Source: Candidatus Poseidonia alphae
GTDB lineage: Archaea > Thermoplasmatota > Poseidoniia > Poseidoniales > Poseidoniaceae
DNA length: 23,919 nt
Assembly (NCBI GenBank): GCA_002505405.1
Contig: DAVD01000023.1
Coordinates: forward strand, 48,326 to 72,244
Direction: 5' to 3'
Shown: positions 8,148 to 17,330 of the stretch, one piece after another
How positions within the stretch are numbered: the first letter of the stretch is position 1
Layout of the letters: every line of letters begins with the position of its first letter
Program-made: the position numbers and the translations under genes
Notes under the pieces: model-generated
What the model saw: only the letters and a program-made list of their open reading frames with translations
The model's database searches: none
What the model was told of the DNA's origin: nothing

Positions 8148-8354
8148 ATGTTTTTGATGGGTTTAGACTCACAAGTCTCCGCTCCCCAAACCCAAGTGGC
8201 TCAACTCGAAGCAACCATTCGTTCGGCTCACGCTTTGCTCCAAGCAGGACTCATCGACGAGGCAACCTGCCTCCTCGCCGCCTTTTCGACCAAAGGTCAA
8301 CCGAACATTGACCGAGAATTAACCGAATTTCGCAGCGCTCAACATCACTTCTAA
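8148..8354 (+). CDS. Small hypothetical helical protein
   Basis: A 68-residue ORF (59 or 65 residues if it starts at one of the later ATGs). It is not a family I recognise. Most of it looks like a pair of amphipathic helices (QVAQLEATIRSAHALLQAGL and a Glu/Arg-rich C-terminus), similar in style to a single TPR-like hairpin. Its base composition is GC-richer than the AT-rich genes on either side and like the core genes at the left. Direct repeat copy 2 overlaps codons near the start, so the insertion of the neighbouring segment may have altered its 5' end. It converges with the FG-GAP gene, 50 bases apart. Confidence 0.5.
   Translation: MFLMGLDSQVSAPQTQVAQLEATIRSAHALLQAGLIDEATCLLAAFSTKGQPNIDRELTEFRSAQHHF
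8166..8178. repeat. Direct repeat copy 2 (GACTCACAAGTCT)
   Basis: Exact match to 7353-7365 in the same orientation, about 800 bases downstream. This copy lies inside the start of the small plus-strand ORF, where it encodes D-S-Q-V. Upstream bases (ttgatgggttta) resemble those before copy 1 (ttgtaggttcg) with a few differences, consistent with an older duplication. Confidence 0.6.
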
Positions 8355-8404
8355 CACCAGCATGGTAACATTGAATCATCCATTAGGTCCTTCGTGTGAA
8401 CATT

Positions 8405-11400
8405 TTAACTATCCGAAATCGTTTGCTTAACGTAATCAATTAAATCGGATAGTGCCATTCGTTTCCTTTCGATGAGATTACGAAGGAGCAATGCATGCAG
8501 CACTGTGATTTTTTTATTCGCAGCAGATTCTTCAATACCCAATTCCAGTTCCCCAAGATCTTGTTCTGAATCGGTTTGGCTAACCTGTTTCTGAAATAAA
8601 CTAAAGGTTCTTCTTTTTTTACTAAATAGGTATAATGCAAAAATAGAGGATAAAATTGGAATTATTAATTCACTTTTAATAATGTATACCAAGGCACCGA
8701 ATGAGATCTCAAAGCCTTCTGCTTGATAACCTGATTCAAATCCTTCACCAGGGACATAATAAAAGCCGCCGCCGTAGTCTGATATCGGGTCGCTCTTAGC
8801 TGATTTGGAGTCACTACCGCGAGACAGTTCAACAATATCGGGGAACCCATCATTATCGTCATCATCATCTGAAATGTCGGGGACGCCGTCTTTGTCAGTG
8901 TCCAAAGGGAAATCAAGGTTGTTAAATGGATCATTTCCGTTGTGGTATTCCCATGTATTCAATAAACCATCTCCATCAATATCTGAATCAAGAATATCTG
9001 GAATCCCATCTCCGTCGAGATCCGGGCAACCTTTCAACGAGATAGTACTATTTCCTGGTACTGTTGGGCAATCATCAGTGATGCTGGTTGAACGTTGGTC
9101 AGTATATCCATCTCGGTCAGAATCATCCCATGCCTCACTATTTAGTGGGAACCAGTCAACGAATGTGGCGTTAGGTACAACCCCCCCTGGCCAATCAGGA
9201 GGTCTCTCGAATAACTCATGAACCTGGTCATAATTATCTCCAAAACCATCGCCATCAGTATCCTCCCATTGGAACCTTTGAGTTGGAAAGGCGTCAACAG
9301 AGTTTAGCCAACCATCTGCATCCCAGTCGGTCTCATCCCCTCCTGTATTCCCTATATATAAGTCAAGTAAATCTGGCAACCCGTCTAAATCTGAATCTGG
9401 GCAGCCTTTCATTCCAATTGAGGAAATACCAAAAATTGTGAAGCAGTCATCGTTAAAATCCGCATAACCATCAGAATCTATATCTACACATCCACGAAGT
9501 GTATGTTGCGAATTGCCATAAGTAAAGGGACAATCGTCTGATAAGAATCCTAACTTATTATCTCCAAATAGATCTCTGTCTCGATCTGAGACTTGAGTCG
9601 GATCAAAAGGAAATTCATCTAGTTGATTAGAGACTCCATCTCTATCATTATCAAGTACACTTTGAAAGATTGCGAGTCCCATATTTTCTTCATTTGATTC
9701 TACAAATATCACCAGTGCGTCAAGGTGTTCATCATCATTGACATCTATCCATCTTATATCCTTGATTTCCGTGATAACATTTAGTGTATCACAAAATTGG
9801 TAAACAACTAACATTGGAACCTTACAATATATATCTGAATTGTCTAGAATCATCTCTTTGATACCATCTGAATCAAGGTCTATCCACTCAACAACCGAGT
9901 ATTGAGGATCCCAGTATTCTGTTACAGGTTCTGAATCTACAATCTCTGTGTGCTCCGATGAGGATATATTCCATATAGGTTGTTGGCTCAACAGGCCATC
10001 AGTATTCAAAAATAATTCTAAATTATGCTTATATGCATAATCCAAAACTCCCTCATCGGAACTGTCTAAACAATCATCATAACCATCATTTACCCATATT
10101 CGGTCTACTTTACTGCCGTCAGAGCACTCAAAGTATGAGTCCGGTGTGGCGCTAACATCTAAATCTCCATCCGAATCTACATCGACAAATGTTGCGCTTG
10201 TATATCCCGAAGTACTGATTTCCCATTCAGGGCTGCCGAAATTGGTTCCATTATCGTTAATATACATCGCCAATGATGTTTGATTAGCCACTAATAAATC
10301 AACAAATCCATCTTCATCAATATCGCCGAAATCAATTTCTGATCCCCCTATGTCGATTGAATAATGTGGCACTCCTTGATATCCTTCTTCGTTTGAATTT
10401 AGATAGAAGTGGAGTTGAGTGCCTTGGATTGCCAAATCAGTGTAACCGTCATTATCAATATCAACCAAATCAAGTGAATAACTAGTTTCATTTAACACCG
10501 AGGTCCAGTTTGGATTTGATTGTAAGGCTCCATTTTCAGAGAGGTATAATTGATCATTTCCCCCTTCAAAACAAGCACAGGTAGAATTGTATCTCTTTGT
10601 ATTAAGGATGATTAAATCTTCATCTCCATCATGATTAAAGTCTCCCCATTCTAGCGCTTGAGGATATGTCACTCCACTCTCCCATATTGGCTCTCCTTCG
10701 TTTTGATTCCACGGTTCAATATAGATTTCAGTTGTATTTTCATTCGCCAACGCAAGTCTTTTTTCATTTCCTGCCGTCGATACCGCAACTGCAGAGTATA
10801 TTTCTCCTACTGAAGTCAATGTTGGTGTTCCGGCAAACAAATATTCATCATTGATAAAAATACGATTTTTCCCGGAATAAGCACCCGTTACCAATTCTAA
10901 TGTGCCATCTGCATTGATATCGGCAAAATCCGCATTTGTTGTATCTCCCGATCCTGAACTAGTCCAAACCGATTTATTTGCAATATTACCATTTTGATTT
11001 AGATATACCTTGTCATTCCCCATGTTGCCGACAATCAAGTCTAAGTCTCCATCACGGTCAATATCTCCTAAATTGACATCATTAGTATAATCTGTAGCCC
11101 CCCAATTATTCTCATCAATCCATGATGGGTCCCATGATGATTCAGAATACCAGCGGTTATCAGTGTCAAAAAAGAAAAGTTTGTTCATGGCCCCGCAAGA
11201 TGGTGCACACCAGTATTGTCCTCCTGTACCTAGTACAACATCGAGATACCCATTTCCGTTAATATCCCCTAACGCTACAGAACTTGCCTTATCTACACTA
11301 TAATCAATCGTAACATCAGAAAAGCTGCCATTCACGTTCAATAAGACCATCGAGGGCGCACCCCAAATAGCCAATGCGATATCTAAATCTCCGTCGCGGT

Positions 11401-12298
11401 CTAAATCTCCTAATTCCATATCGGCAATATTGTAAGATTTACCTACTAAAATGGTGTCCTGTGGAGGATATTCAATCATGTTCCAATAAGATATTGGTTG
11501 ATCTTCTTCCCAAAAATATATTTTTACCCCATCCGAAAACCCTACTATTAAATCTAAACTCCCATCATCATTTATGTCCCCCCATTCAATATCTACGGGG
11601 GGTGATTCGAGGTGAAGTGTTTGCTGAGCGGTACTGAAATAAGAATCTTCCATGTTTTGATAAACAGAAACTACAAATTGACCATCTATTTCTGCTGCAA
11701 GTACTAATTCTGCGTCTAAATCTCCGTCGAGGTCAATCAATTCAATATCAAACGGAGTGACTGGAGAGAAAATATTGCTATTCATTGCCCATGATGGGTA
11801 TTCATTGAACTGGCCACGATTATTCAAAAATAACTGAATGACTTCAGGAGACGCTCCATGCACACCAGTGTTAGCAACAATCATGTCTAAAAAACCATCT
11901 CCATTTACATCACTCCATTCTATATCAATAGTTTTAGTTGCTTCAATTTCCTCCCAAGAAGGATCTGCGGGAATCGTAATTTTAGGTATCTCCTTATATG
12001 GTTTTGTAGAACTATAGTGAAGTGGTATTGCAGCATTAAGAGGGTGGTCTTCATTAGAATCATCGTACCCATCTCCATCCATGTCTGTAGCGGTAGTTTG
12101 GATTAATTTAGGGCTCCACCAGGTAGGATTAATTGACCCAATAACATATCCGCCGTCAGAAAAATTACTTTCTAACAAGCTCGAATTCGCCTGAGGTTTT
12201 AATTTCAGTTCTGCGGGAGGGTGAATCATCTGAAGTTGGCTGCTGATTAACAATGTGGCAACCAATATTGAGATTAGAGAAATAAGGAATTTCGTCAT
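8405..12298 (-). CDS. Giant FG-GAP / thrombospondin-3-like surface protein with C-terminal membrane anchor
   Basis: A 1297-residue secreted surface protein, probably an adhesin or cell-surface glycoprotein. The start at 12298 is chosen because GAGGTAGG lies just upstream and the product then begins with a signal peptide (MTKFLISLISILVATLLISS). About residues 40-870 are FG-GAP/VCBS-type blades with many D-x-(D/N)-x-D-G calcium loops, such as DVNGDGFLD and DLDRDGDLD. About 880-1170 are thrombospondin-3-like calcium repeats with Cys-containing units (DDCPTVPGN, CPDLDGDGIPD). One membrane helix follows at about 1198-1222 (ELIIPILSSIFALYLF) with a basic stop, then a tail of about 70 residues, presumably cytoplasmic, ending in a helical segment. 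The gene is visibly AT-richer than the left-hand genes. FG-GAP domains often bind ligands or integrin-like partners; no ligand can be named here. Confidence 0.9.
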   Translation of the reverse strand: MTKFLISLISILVATLLISSQLQMIHPPAELKLKPQANSSLLESNFSDGGYVIGSINPTWWSPKLIQTTATDMDGDGYDDSNEDHPLNAAIPLHYSSTKPYKEIPKITIPADPSWEEIEATKTIDIEWSDVNGDGFLDMIVANTGVHGASPEVIQLFLNNRGQFNEYPSWAMNSNIFSPVTPFDIELIDLDGDLDAELVLAAEIDGQFVVSVYQNMEDSYFSTAQQTLHLESPPVDIEWGDINDDGSLDLIVGFSDGVKIYFWEEDQPISYWNMIEYPPQDTILVGKSYNIADMELGDLDRDGDLDIALAIWGAPSMVLLNVNGSFSDVTIDYSVDKASSVALGDINGNGYLDVVLGTGGQYWCAPSCGAMNKLFFFDTDNRWYSESSWDPSWIDENNWGATDYTNDVNLGDIDRDGDLDLIVGNMGNDKVYLNQNGNIANKSVWTSSGSGDTTNADFADINADGTLELVTGAYSGKNRIFINDEYLFAGTPTLTSVGEIYSAVAVSTAGNEKRLALANENTTEIYIEPWNQNEGEPIWESGVTYPQALEWGDFNHDGDEDLIILNTKRYNSTCACFEGGNDQLYLSENGALQSNPNWTSVLNETSYSLDLVDIDNDGYTDLAIQGTQLHFYLNSNEEGYQGVPHYSIDIGGSEIDFGDIDEDGFVDLLVANQTSLAMYINDNGTNFGSPEWEISTSGYTSATFVDVDSDGDLDVSATPDSYFECSDGSKVDRIWVNDGYDDCLDSSDEGVLDYAYKHNLELFLNTDGLLSQQPIWNISSSEHTEIVDSEPVTEYWDPQYSVVEWIDLDSDGIKEMILDNSDIYCKVPMLVVYQFCDTLNVITEIKDIRWIDVNDDEHLDALVIFVESNEENMGLAIFQSVLDNDRDGVSNQLDEFPFDPTQVSDRDRDLFGDNKLGFLSDDCPFTYGNSQHTLRGCVDIDSDGYADFNDDCFTIFGISSIGMKGCPDSDLDGLPDLLDLYIGNTGGDETDWDADGWLNSVDAFPTQRFQWEDTDGDGFGDNYDQVHELFERPPDWPGGVVPNATFVDWFPLNSEAWDDSDRDGYTDQRSTSITDDCPTVPGNSTISLKGCPDLDGDGIPDILDSDIDGDGLLNTWEYHNGNDPFNNLDFPLDTDKDGVPDISDDDDDNDGFPDIVELSRGSDSKSAKSDPISDYGGGFYYVPGEGFESGYQAEGFEISFGALVYIIKSELIIPILSSIFALYLFSKKRRTFSLFQKQVSQTDSEQDLGELELGIEESAANKKITVLHALLLRNLIERKRMALSDLIDYVKQTISDS

Positions 12299-12340
12299 GT
12301 TTCCTACCTCAAATAGAAAGAAGATAGTCATTTCTACCAC

Positions 12341-12355
12341 TTCTCAGACTGAGAA
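12341..12355. promoter_or_regulatory. Perfect inverted repeat TTCTCAG-a-CTGAGAA in the divergent promoter
   Basis: Seven-base arms around one central base lie in the 172-base region between the divergent FG-GAP and VWA genes. This is 43-57 bases from the FG-GAP start and about 115 from the VWA start. The place and symmetry suggest an operator for a dimeric regulator of one or both genes; TATA-like boxes nearby are weak (cctttaaca at about 12429-12437 for the VWA gene). Confidence 0.4.
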
Positions 12356-12470
12356 TATGTTAAGATAGGGGGTAATACCAAACGGCGAATCTTGATATTG
12401 TGAAACCGATTAATCTACACAGGGAATCCTTTAACATGGCGTGTACTGTAACTCGGTTTGAGGGGCAAAT

Positions 12471-14165
12471 ATGCAAGACACTAGGGAGATGACACATGTT
12501 GCTGTGTACGTTGACACATCGGGCTCAATGAGCTCAAAAATGCAGGTGTTGAATGAAAGGAACGAAAATCGTTCATTAGCCGACAAGCTCTTCGCCGGTG
12601 CAGGTAATGTACGTAGAGAACGTTGGGAAATTGCGATGGACCTTTGGGTTTCTATCATTGACCACATCGCCAGTATGCCGCTGACGGTGAGGACCATTCA
12701 CTCTAAAGGTAAATCTCAAACATTGAGAGAGATTGGGAACTATTCAGTATATGAGTTACAGAATACACGGTTTCCTCCCCGCAATGGAGGCACCTATCTG
12801 TGGAAATTCCTCGTAGAGGAGGGCAGGACACTTATCCAGCAAACCGACAAATGGATGTTCATTCTCATAAGTGACGGAATGGATAATGAATCCTCGGGCC
12901 TATACAAAGGCGTTGAGGGATTTAGAAAATGCGTTGAAGAGTTACAAGAAGTGGGGATTGATGTAGAATTTCACATTGTAGGTCTCGGCTTACCAGAATC
13001 TGCATGCGATGTCTTTCGACAAGTCAGTGGTTCAACTGGAGGTGTATTTTACAACTTGGGGAACACTAACGAGGAAGATGAAGAGTCCTTACAAGAAATT
13101 GTAGAGAATTTGGTTATTGCTATTGATGAAGCGGTTGACCCTGCCCTTCGCGCCCGAAGCAGACGTCGGCGTCAAACAGAGTATCTTGAAACCTGCTCAG
13201 ATGGAGATTTAGAACTTGTAGAGATACCTAGCGCCGTACCTAATCTAAAATTTGATGAGGAGAGAGTATACACTAGGCTTGGTGTTACGGAACTTAATCC
13301 TAATGAGATGAGTGTATGGGAAACATCGCTTCTTTCATTAGCCGGTCATTCAGAAGTAGAAATCACCCAAGAAGAACACTGGTCGTCATCGGTTTCGCAC
13401 TCGAGTGATCATAGATTTGACACAACAATTAGGGGTATATGGACGCTTGATGCAACCGATTTAGCCCAACTCGCCCGGGGAAATATTGACCAGCTTTTCA
13501 CCCTTCAAAATCAAATCAGACACTCATTCATACCTGCAGAACAGCGAGCGATTGTAATTCGTGGGTTATCGGTGTCCGAACAGGTCATCAACATCGTCAA
13601 ATCTTCAGGGGCAAGAATACTCATCCTTCCGGGCGATCTCCCATATCCGCCAATAAACTGGGAAACTACTAGTTTATTCCTTGAAGCCCGAGAAGCACCC
13701 TTTGATGAGGGCGGATGGAGCATGCTGCCAACGAGCATCCACAAGGAATCCAAATACGCTGCTCTGTTCGACTTTTTCCACGAAGTTGATGCTGAGACAT
13801 ATGCTGCACTTGTTGGAACAAACACTCCTGCATGGACTACCAATCTCGGGGACCTCCCCTCCGACCTTTCCAGATATCTTGAATCATCTTCATGGGAAGC
13901 CATTTCCGATGTCAATAAACAACTTGCTTCGTCCATCTCAGCCCAATTTAACGGCTTCGTCAACTATCTCTGTACATACGTCAACAAAGATACAAAAGTG
14001 TTCATTGTCCGGCCTGACGAAGTTCTAATGAACACACTTGACCAAAATACAGCGCTTCAAATTGAACTGTTGAACAGGATAGATGACTTTCTCACACACA
14101 ATGCCAACAGAATGAATATGCCAATGCTGAATGTTGAATACTGGCCGACATTGCATCAGGCTTAG
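12471..14165 (+). CDS. VWA-domain protein with intact MIDAS
   Basis: A 564-residue soluble protein with an N-terminal von Willebrand A domain (about residues 8-225). The metal-ion-dependent adhesion site is complete: DTSGS (15-19), Thr108 in GGTYL, and Asp135 in ISDGMDN. This predicts Mg-dependent ligand or partner binding. After the VWA domain comes a basic linker (RARSRRRRQTEY) and about 330 residues that I cannot assign, rich in aromatic and acidic residues, including ILILPGDLPYPP. No signal peptide or membrane helix is seen, so it is probably cytosolic. Start: GAGGGG lies a few bases before the ATG at 12471; an ATG at 12489 is a weaker alternative. Its stop overlaps that of the convergent TPR gene by three bases. 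With the TPR, membrane and SPFH genes it forms a putative module. Partner and trigger are unknown. Confidence 0.85.
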   Translation: MQDTREMTHVAVYVDTSGSMSSKMQVLNERNENRSLADKLFAGAGNVRRERWEIAMDLWVSIIDHIASMPLTVRTIHSKGKSQTLREIGNYSVYELQNTRFPPRNGGTYLWKFLVEEGRTLIQQTDKWMFILISDGMDNESSGLYKGVEGFRKCVEELQEVGIDVEFHIVGLGLPESACDVFRQVSGSTGGVFYNLGNTNEEDEESLQEIVENLVIAIDEAVDPALRARSRRRRQTEYLETCSDGDLELVEIPSAVPNLKFDEERVYTRLGVTELNPNEMSVWETSLLSLAGHSEVEITQEEHWSSSVSHSSDHRFDTTIRGIWTLDATDLAQLARGNIDQLFTLQNQIRHSFIPAEQRAIVIRGLSVSEQVINIVKSSGARILILPGDLPYPPINWETTSLFLEAREAPFDEGGWSMLPTSIHKESKYAALFDFFHEVDAETYAALVGTNTPAWTTNLGDLPSDLSRYLESSSWEAISDVNKQLASSISAQFNGFVNYLCTYVNKDTKVFIVRPDEVLMNTLDQNTALQIELLNRIDDFLTHNANRMNMPMLNVEYWPTLHQA

Positions 14166-15691
14166 AGATGAGGGATCATCGTTTCATCGAGTTCCTGATG
14201 TGCCTTCGCTAAGTTATTTGCAGCCACGAATGTCTTTTTGGCACCTTCCAAATTGGCGGTATTAGCTTGGGCAATCCCTATGTTAATCAAATTGCAAAAT
14301 TCGCTTTCATGATCATTTAATTCTTCAGCCAACTGGACGGCTAAGGTACAGTTATCTATTGCTTCAGTGTTATTTTTGAGGGCGATGTGGCAGCTTCCGA
14401 TTTCAGACAAGCAAAAGAGTTTGTCGGCTGGCTGAGGCGGGTCGCTAAAACATTCAAGGGCCTTTGAATACCAGCCAATGGCCGAGTTGTAATCATTTTC
14501 TAATTGGTCAAGTTCCCCGAGTGCGAGACAAATATTACCTTGTTTTCTATTTACCTTTATCGCTGCAAACATGCGTTCCGCCTTGATATACTTGGTGCGA
14601 GCCATTTGGAGGTTTTTTCGTTTTTCGAGAATTTTACCTTCATTAAATACCCGCTCTGCCAAAATGAACTTGTCGTCCGTATCTTGGTAATCTGCGCGAG
14701 ATTCCCTAAGGAGACGAGAGGAATTCTGTAAATCGCCCTGCTCCTCATAAATTTTTGAAAGCAACTGTTTGATTTTGCTGATGGTTTGAAGGTCGTTAGC
14801 TGCCCTTGCGAACTGTAGGCTGGTTGATAGAACATTCTTGGCCTCAGATGAGCGCCCAAGGGCGCTGAGCAGAATACCCTTGTTTGCAATGGAGCGTACA
14901 TGAAGCAACGTCAAATGTTGTCGTTTTGCAATTGCTGTAGCTTCGTCATACATATCCAAAGCTTGCTGAGATGCACCCTTGTTTTCTAAAACCCGAGCAC
15001 GACGCATGAGCGTATTTCCTAAACCGTTCCAGTTCCCCGATTGTTCAAATCGGGTCATTGCTTGTTCGATCCAAGATTCTGCATCCTTCCAGTCTTGTAG
15101 CCGGATTGATATTTGCGCCAGCACTTGAATTGCATCATCGGCTTCTGGACTCGAGGGATGATTTTCAATCAACTCAGTCAATCGGCGGGTAGCATCAGTA
15201 TAATCTCCTGATATTTTTGCAGCTGTTGCCACGACAAGCTCAGCAGCGGGGTCTGATGCCCCACCTCTAGAGATTATCTCATCGTAAGACTCAATTGATT
15301 CCGAAAGCAGTCTTCGTTGATCGTCAGAGATGCTTGTTGGCGTTTGCCATGTGCTCGCTCCCATTCCGGACAGTAATTCTAACATCATTTGTTTAATTTC
15401 ATCCAGACTCGGGCCTTGTTTAACCGTAACATCAACATTCATATCTCCCATGATGAGTGTATCATGGGTTGAGACGAGAGATTGCGTCAAGGGGGCGTCT
15501 GCCGAGACCTCCCGAGAGAGGTGTACTGAGTCGTCAATGTACTCATCGGCAAGATGCTGAGCATGAACAAACCTTCCTTCAAAATAGGTCCACTGTCCGT
15601 CGGGTGTCTTCGACGGTTCGGATTTCAAACACACCCAACCCCTTGGGGTCATCATCCATTTCCCATCAGGGCTAACTGGATTGGCCGCCAT
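14162..15691 (-). CDS. TPR-repeat protein with N-terminal W-containing mini-repeats
   Basis: A 509-residue, probably cytosolic scaffold. The N-terminus has two short units of the same form, SPDGKWMMTPRGWVCL and TPDGQWTYFEGRFVHA, like small GYF/DUF2510-type strands. Around residues 75-92 it carries DTLIMGDMNVDVTV, which resembles DTVVMGNINSTTV in the broken zinc-ribbon gene of this window. From about residue 125 to the end it is alpha-helical with tandem TPR hairpins (several A-x-x-Y/W-x-x-A-L patterns, such as NSAIGWYSKALECF). TPR scaffolds mediate protein-protein contacts, so it may connect the VWA protein to the membrane components. Start: GAGGGG precedes the ATG at 15691. It is divergent from the membrane-anchored TPR gene, sharing 77 bases of promoter DNA. 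Confidence 0.85.
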   Translation of the reverse strand: MAANPVSPDGKWMMTPRGWVCLKSEPSKTPDGQWTYFEGRFVHAQHLADEYIDDSVHLSREVSADAPLTQSLVSTHDTLIMGDMNVDVTVKQGPSLDEIKQMMLELLSGMGASTWQTPTSISDDQRRLLSESIESYDEIISRGGASDPAAELVVATAAKISGDYTDATRRLTELIENHPSSPEADDAIQVLAQISIRLQDWKDAESWIEQAMTRFEQSGNWNGLGNTLMRRARVLENKGASQQALDMYDEATAIAKRQHLTLLHVRSIANKGILLSALGRSSEAKNVLSTSLQFARAANDLQTISKIKQLLSKIYEEQGDLQNSSRLLRESRADYQDTDDKFILAERVFNEGKILEKRKNLQMARTKYIKAERMFAAIKVNRKQGNICLALGELDQLENDYNSAIGWYSKALECFSDPPQPADKLFCLSEIGSCHIALKNNTEAIDNCTLAVQLAEELNDHESEFCNLINIGIAQANTANLEGAKKTFVAANNLAKAHQELDETMIPHL

Positions 15692-15742
15692 AGTATCCCC
15701 TCTTTTACAAACTTCAAAACCTTTTCATACTATGCCAACCTG

Positions 15743-15748
15743 TATAAA
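15743..15748 (+). promoter_or_regulatory. TATA box for the membrane-anchored TPR gene
   Basis: TATAAA begins exactly 26 bases before the ATG at 15769, the usual distance between an archaeal TATA box and the transcription start. This implies a leaderless mRNA and agrees with the lack of a Shine-Dalgarno site there. Confidence 0.6.
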
Positions 15749-15768
15749 CAAGAAGTTTATCCGCAACC

Positions 15769-17310
15769 ATGGATTGGCGAAAATTGAAAGGGAACCCATT
15801 TTTCAAACCTGGAAGCAAGATGTTCTTTGCCACCGGGGCTGTTTGTTTGGGACTCATTTGGTTGATCATAAGGATCATCTTGAACATTATCGGAAAACCG
15901 CTTGGTACAGACTCCTCCGAGGAGGAGTATTTTCTCTTGCTCAGTTTTTCAAGCCTACTTACCACATACTTACTCGGCTATATCATTTTCACCAAGATTT
16001 CCGTTGATGATATCGTTCAGCAAAAATACGACAACATCATGAACAGCCTCGTTTACGACGATGAAGGTAAGAAAATCTATCCAGGCGACCCACGTCAGAA
16101 CTTCACAAATGCCCAGTGGCTTCGATTGAGCATCATGCAGCACCTCGATTTGTTAGAGGTCGCGGCCACCTCAGAAAAAAATAAAGCGGTTCAGTTGAAG
16201 TTGATGCGCGATAAAACCCAACCCGACAAAGATCCAATCCAATACGCCGATATCGTCACTATGCTAAGCAAGAAATTGACCAACATTGGGGATTTTGAAG
16301 AAGCAGAGGCGATATGCCGAAAAAGTCTCGCAACTATTTCTCCCGAACACAAGACCGCCTTCGGTCAAATCAAGGCAGCTCTTGGTGTCGTCTTGAAACG
16401 ACGGGGGCAGATTGATGATGCCGTAAACGAACTGTCGGGTGCTGCCTCAATAATCTCACAAGACGAACCACTGCGATGGATCTTAGTGAATAAAGATCTC
16501 CTTCGTTTGCAGTTTCTGGCCTCAGGCACCATTCCAGAATCCTCAAAACTTGAGATGATTCACGATAAACTTATTTCGCTTTGTAAATCAAACTTCGGCA
16601 ATCAAAATCATATTGATTCATGGAGGCTGAGTGCTGCGCTTGAATCGTATTATGACTTGTACAGCATATTTTTAGCGTCCGAAGGTCAAATTCAGTGGGC
16701 TTTGAGGTATTCCTATGCCGCCGTGGTGCTTGCAGAGAACAGAACAGGTATACAAGCTTCTACCTACTCAACCTCTCATCTCTCAAGACTTCTCATGCTT
16801 GAAGGCGACTTTGAGAACGCCATGATCATGCTTGACTCCAAGCGTTCCTACCTAGACCAACGAGGCGACTCACGGGGCTGGCTGTCATACAATTTGGCGA
16901 GGTGTAAATTTGGTCTCGGTGAATTTGAGGAGGCCATTGACCTCTACAACGAAACCATTGACATGAAAGCCACGGATGCGGAGACTATGCTCAAAGCATA
17001 CATTGGCCTCAGTTTCGCACATCAGCGACTTGGGAATGTCCAAATGTCTGACTCCACGAAACAGAAAGCAGAAGAATTAGCCGCAACTACTGGCCTCAAA
17101 GCTGTGTGGGAGGAGCCAAACACTTCGGCCGAAGATATTGTTGAGGAACCTGAAGATTCATGGGCGGTCAATCAAGTCAAACTGACGTGGATGGAATCCA
17201 GCAAACAAGCAAGAGCTGAACTTGGTATTAACCACACACGCTTGCCCCAAAAGGGCACTGAATATTATGCACGAACAAGGGCCATTTTTAATGAAAGTAG
17301 ATTCTCATAG
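15769..17310 (+). CDS. Membrane-anchored TPR-repeat protein
   Basis: A 513-residue protein with two membrane helices near the N-terminus (about 18-41 and 54-74) and a long, probably cytoplasmic, helical region. The region from about residue 150 to 440 contains TPR-like hairpins (for example GDFEEAEAICRKSLATI, GEFEEAIDLYNETIDM). A short acidic stretch (EEPNTSAEDIVEEPEDSW) precedes a basic C-terminal tail. The start at 15769 is supported by the TATA box 26 bases upstream; no ribosome site is present, consistent with leaderless translation. The next gene starts 20 bases downstream on the same strand, so they probably form an operon. A role as a membrane docking platform for the neighbouring soluble proteins is inference. 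No enzymatic motif is visible. Confidence 0.85.
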   Translation: MDWRKLKGNPFFKPGSKMFFATGAVCLGLIWLIIRIILNIIGKPLGTDSSEEEYFLLLSFSSLLTTYLLGYIIFTKISVDDIVQQKYDNIMNSLVYDDEGKKIYPGDPRQNFTNAQWLRLSIMQHLDLLEVAATSEKNKAVQLKLMRDKTQPDKDPIQYADIVTMLSKKLTNIGDFEEAEAICRKSLATISPEHKTAFGQIKAALGVVLKRRGQIDDAVNELSGAASIISQDEPLRWILVNKDLLRLQFLASGTIPESSKLEMIHDKLISLCKSNFGNQNHIDSWRLSAALESYYDLYSIFLASEGQIQWALRYSYAAVVLAENRTGIQASTYSTSHLSRLLMLEGDFENAMIMLDSKRSYLDQRGDSRGWLSYNLARCKFGLGEFEEAIDLYNETIDMKATDAETMLKAYIGLSFAHQRLGNVQMSDSTKQKAEELAATTGLKAVWEEPNTSAEDIVEEPEDSWAVNQVKLTWMESSKQARAELGINHTRLPQKGTEYYARTRAIFNESRFS

Positions 17311-17330
17311 TGTTCTAGGGTGGTTCAGCC

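Noticed and set aside
8405..12298. Tandem DNA repeats or CRISPR-like array in the surface protein gene
   Set aside because: The recurring gat/atc-rich pattern comes from repeated Asp/Gly calcium loops in the coding sequence, with varied spacing and codons and no conserved direct repeat unit.
12471..14165. VWA-MoxR type chaperone or Mg-chelatase pair
   Set aside because: No AAA+ ATPase with Walker motifs is encoded nearby, so the VWA protein cannot be assigned to that pair.
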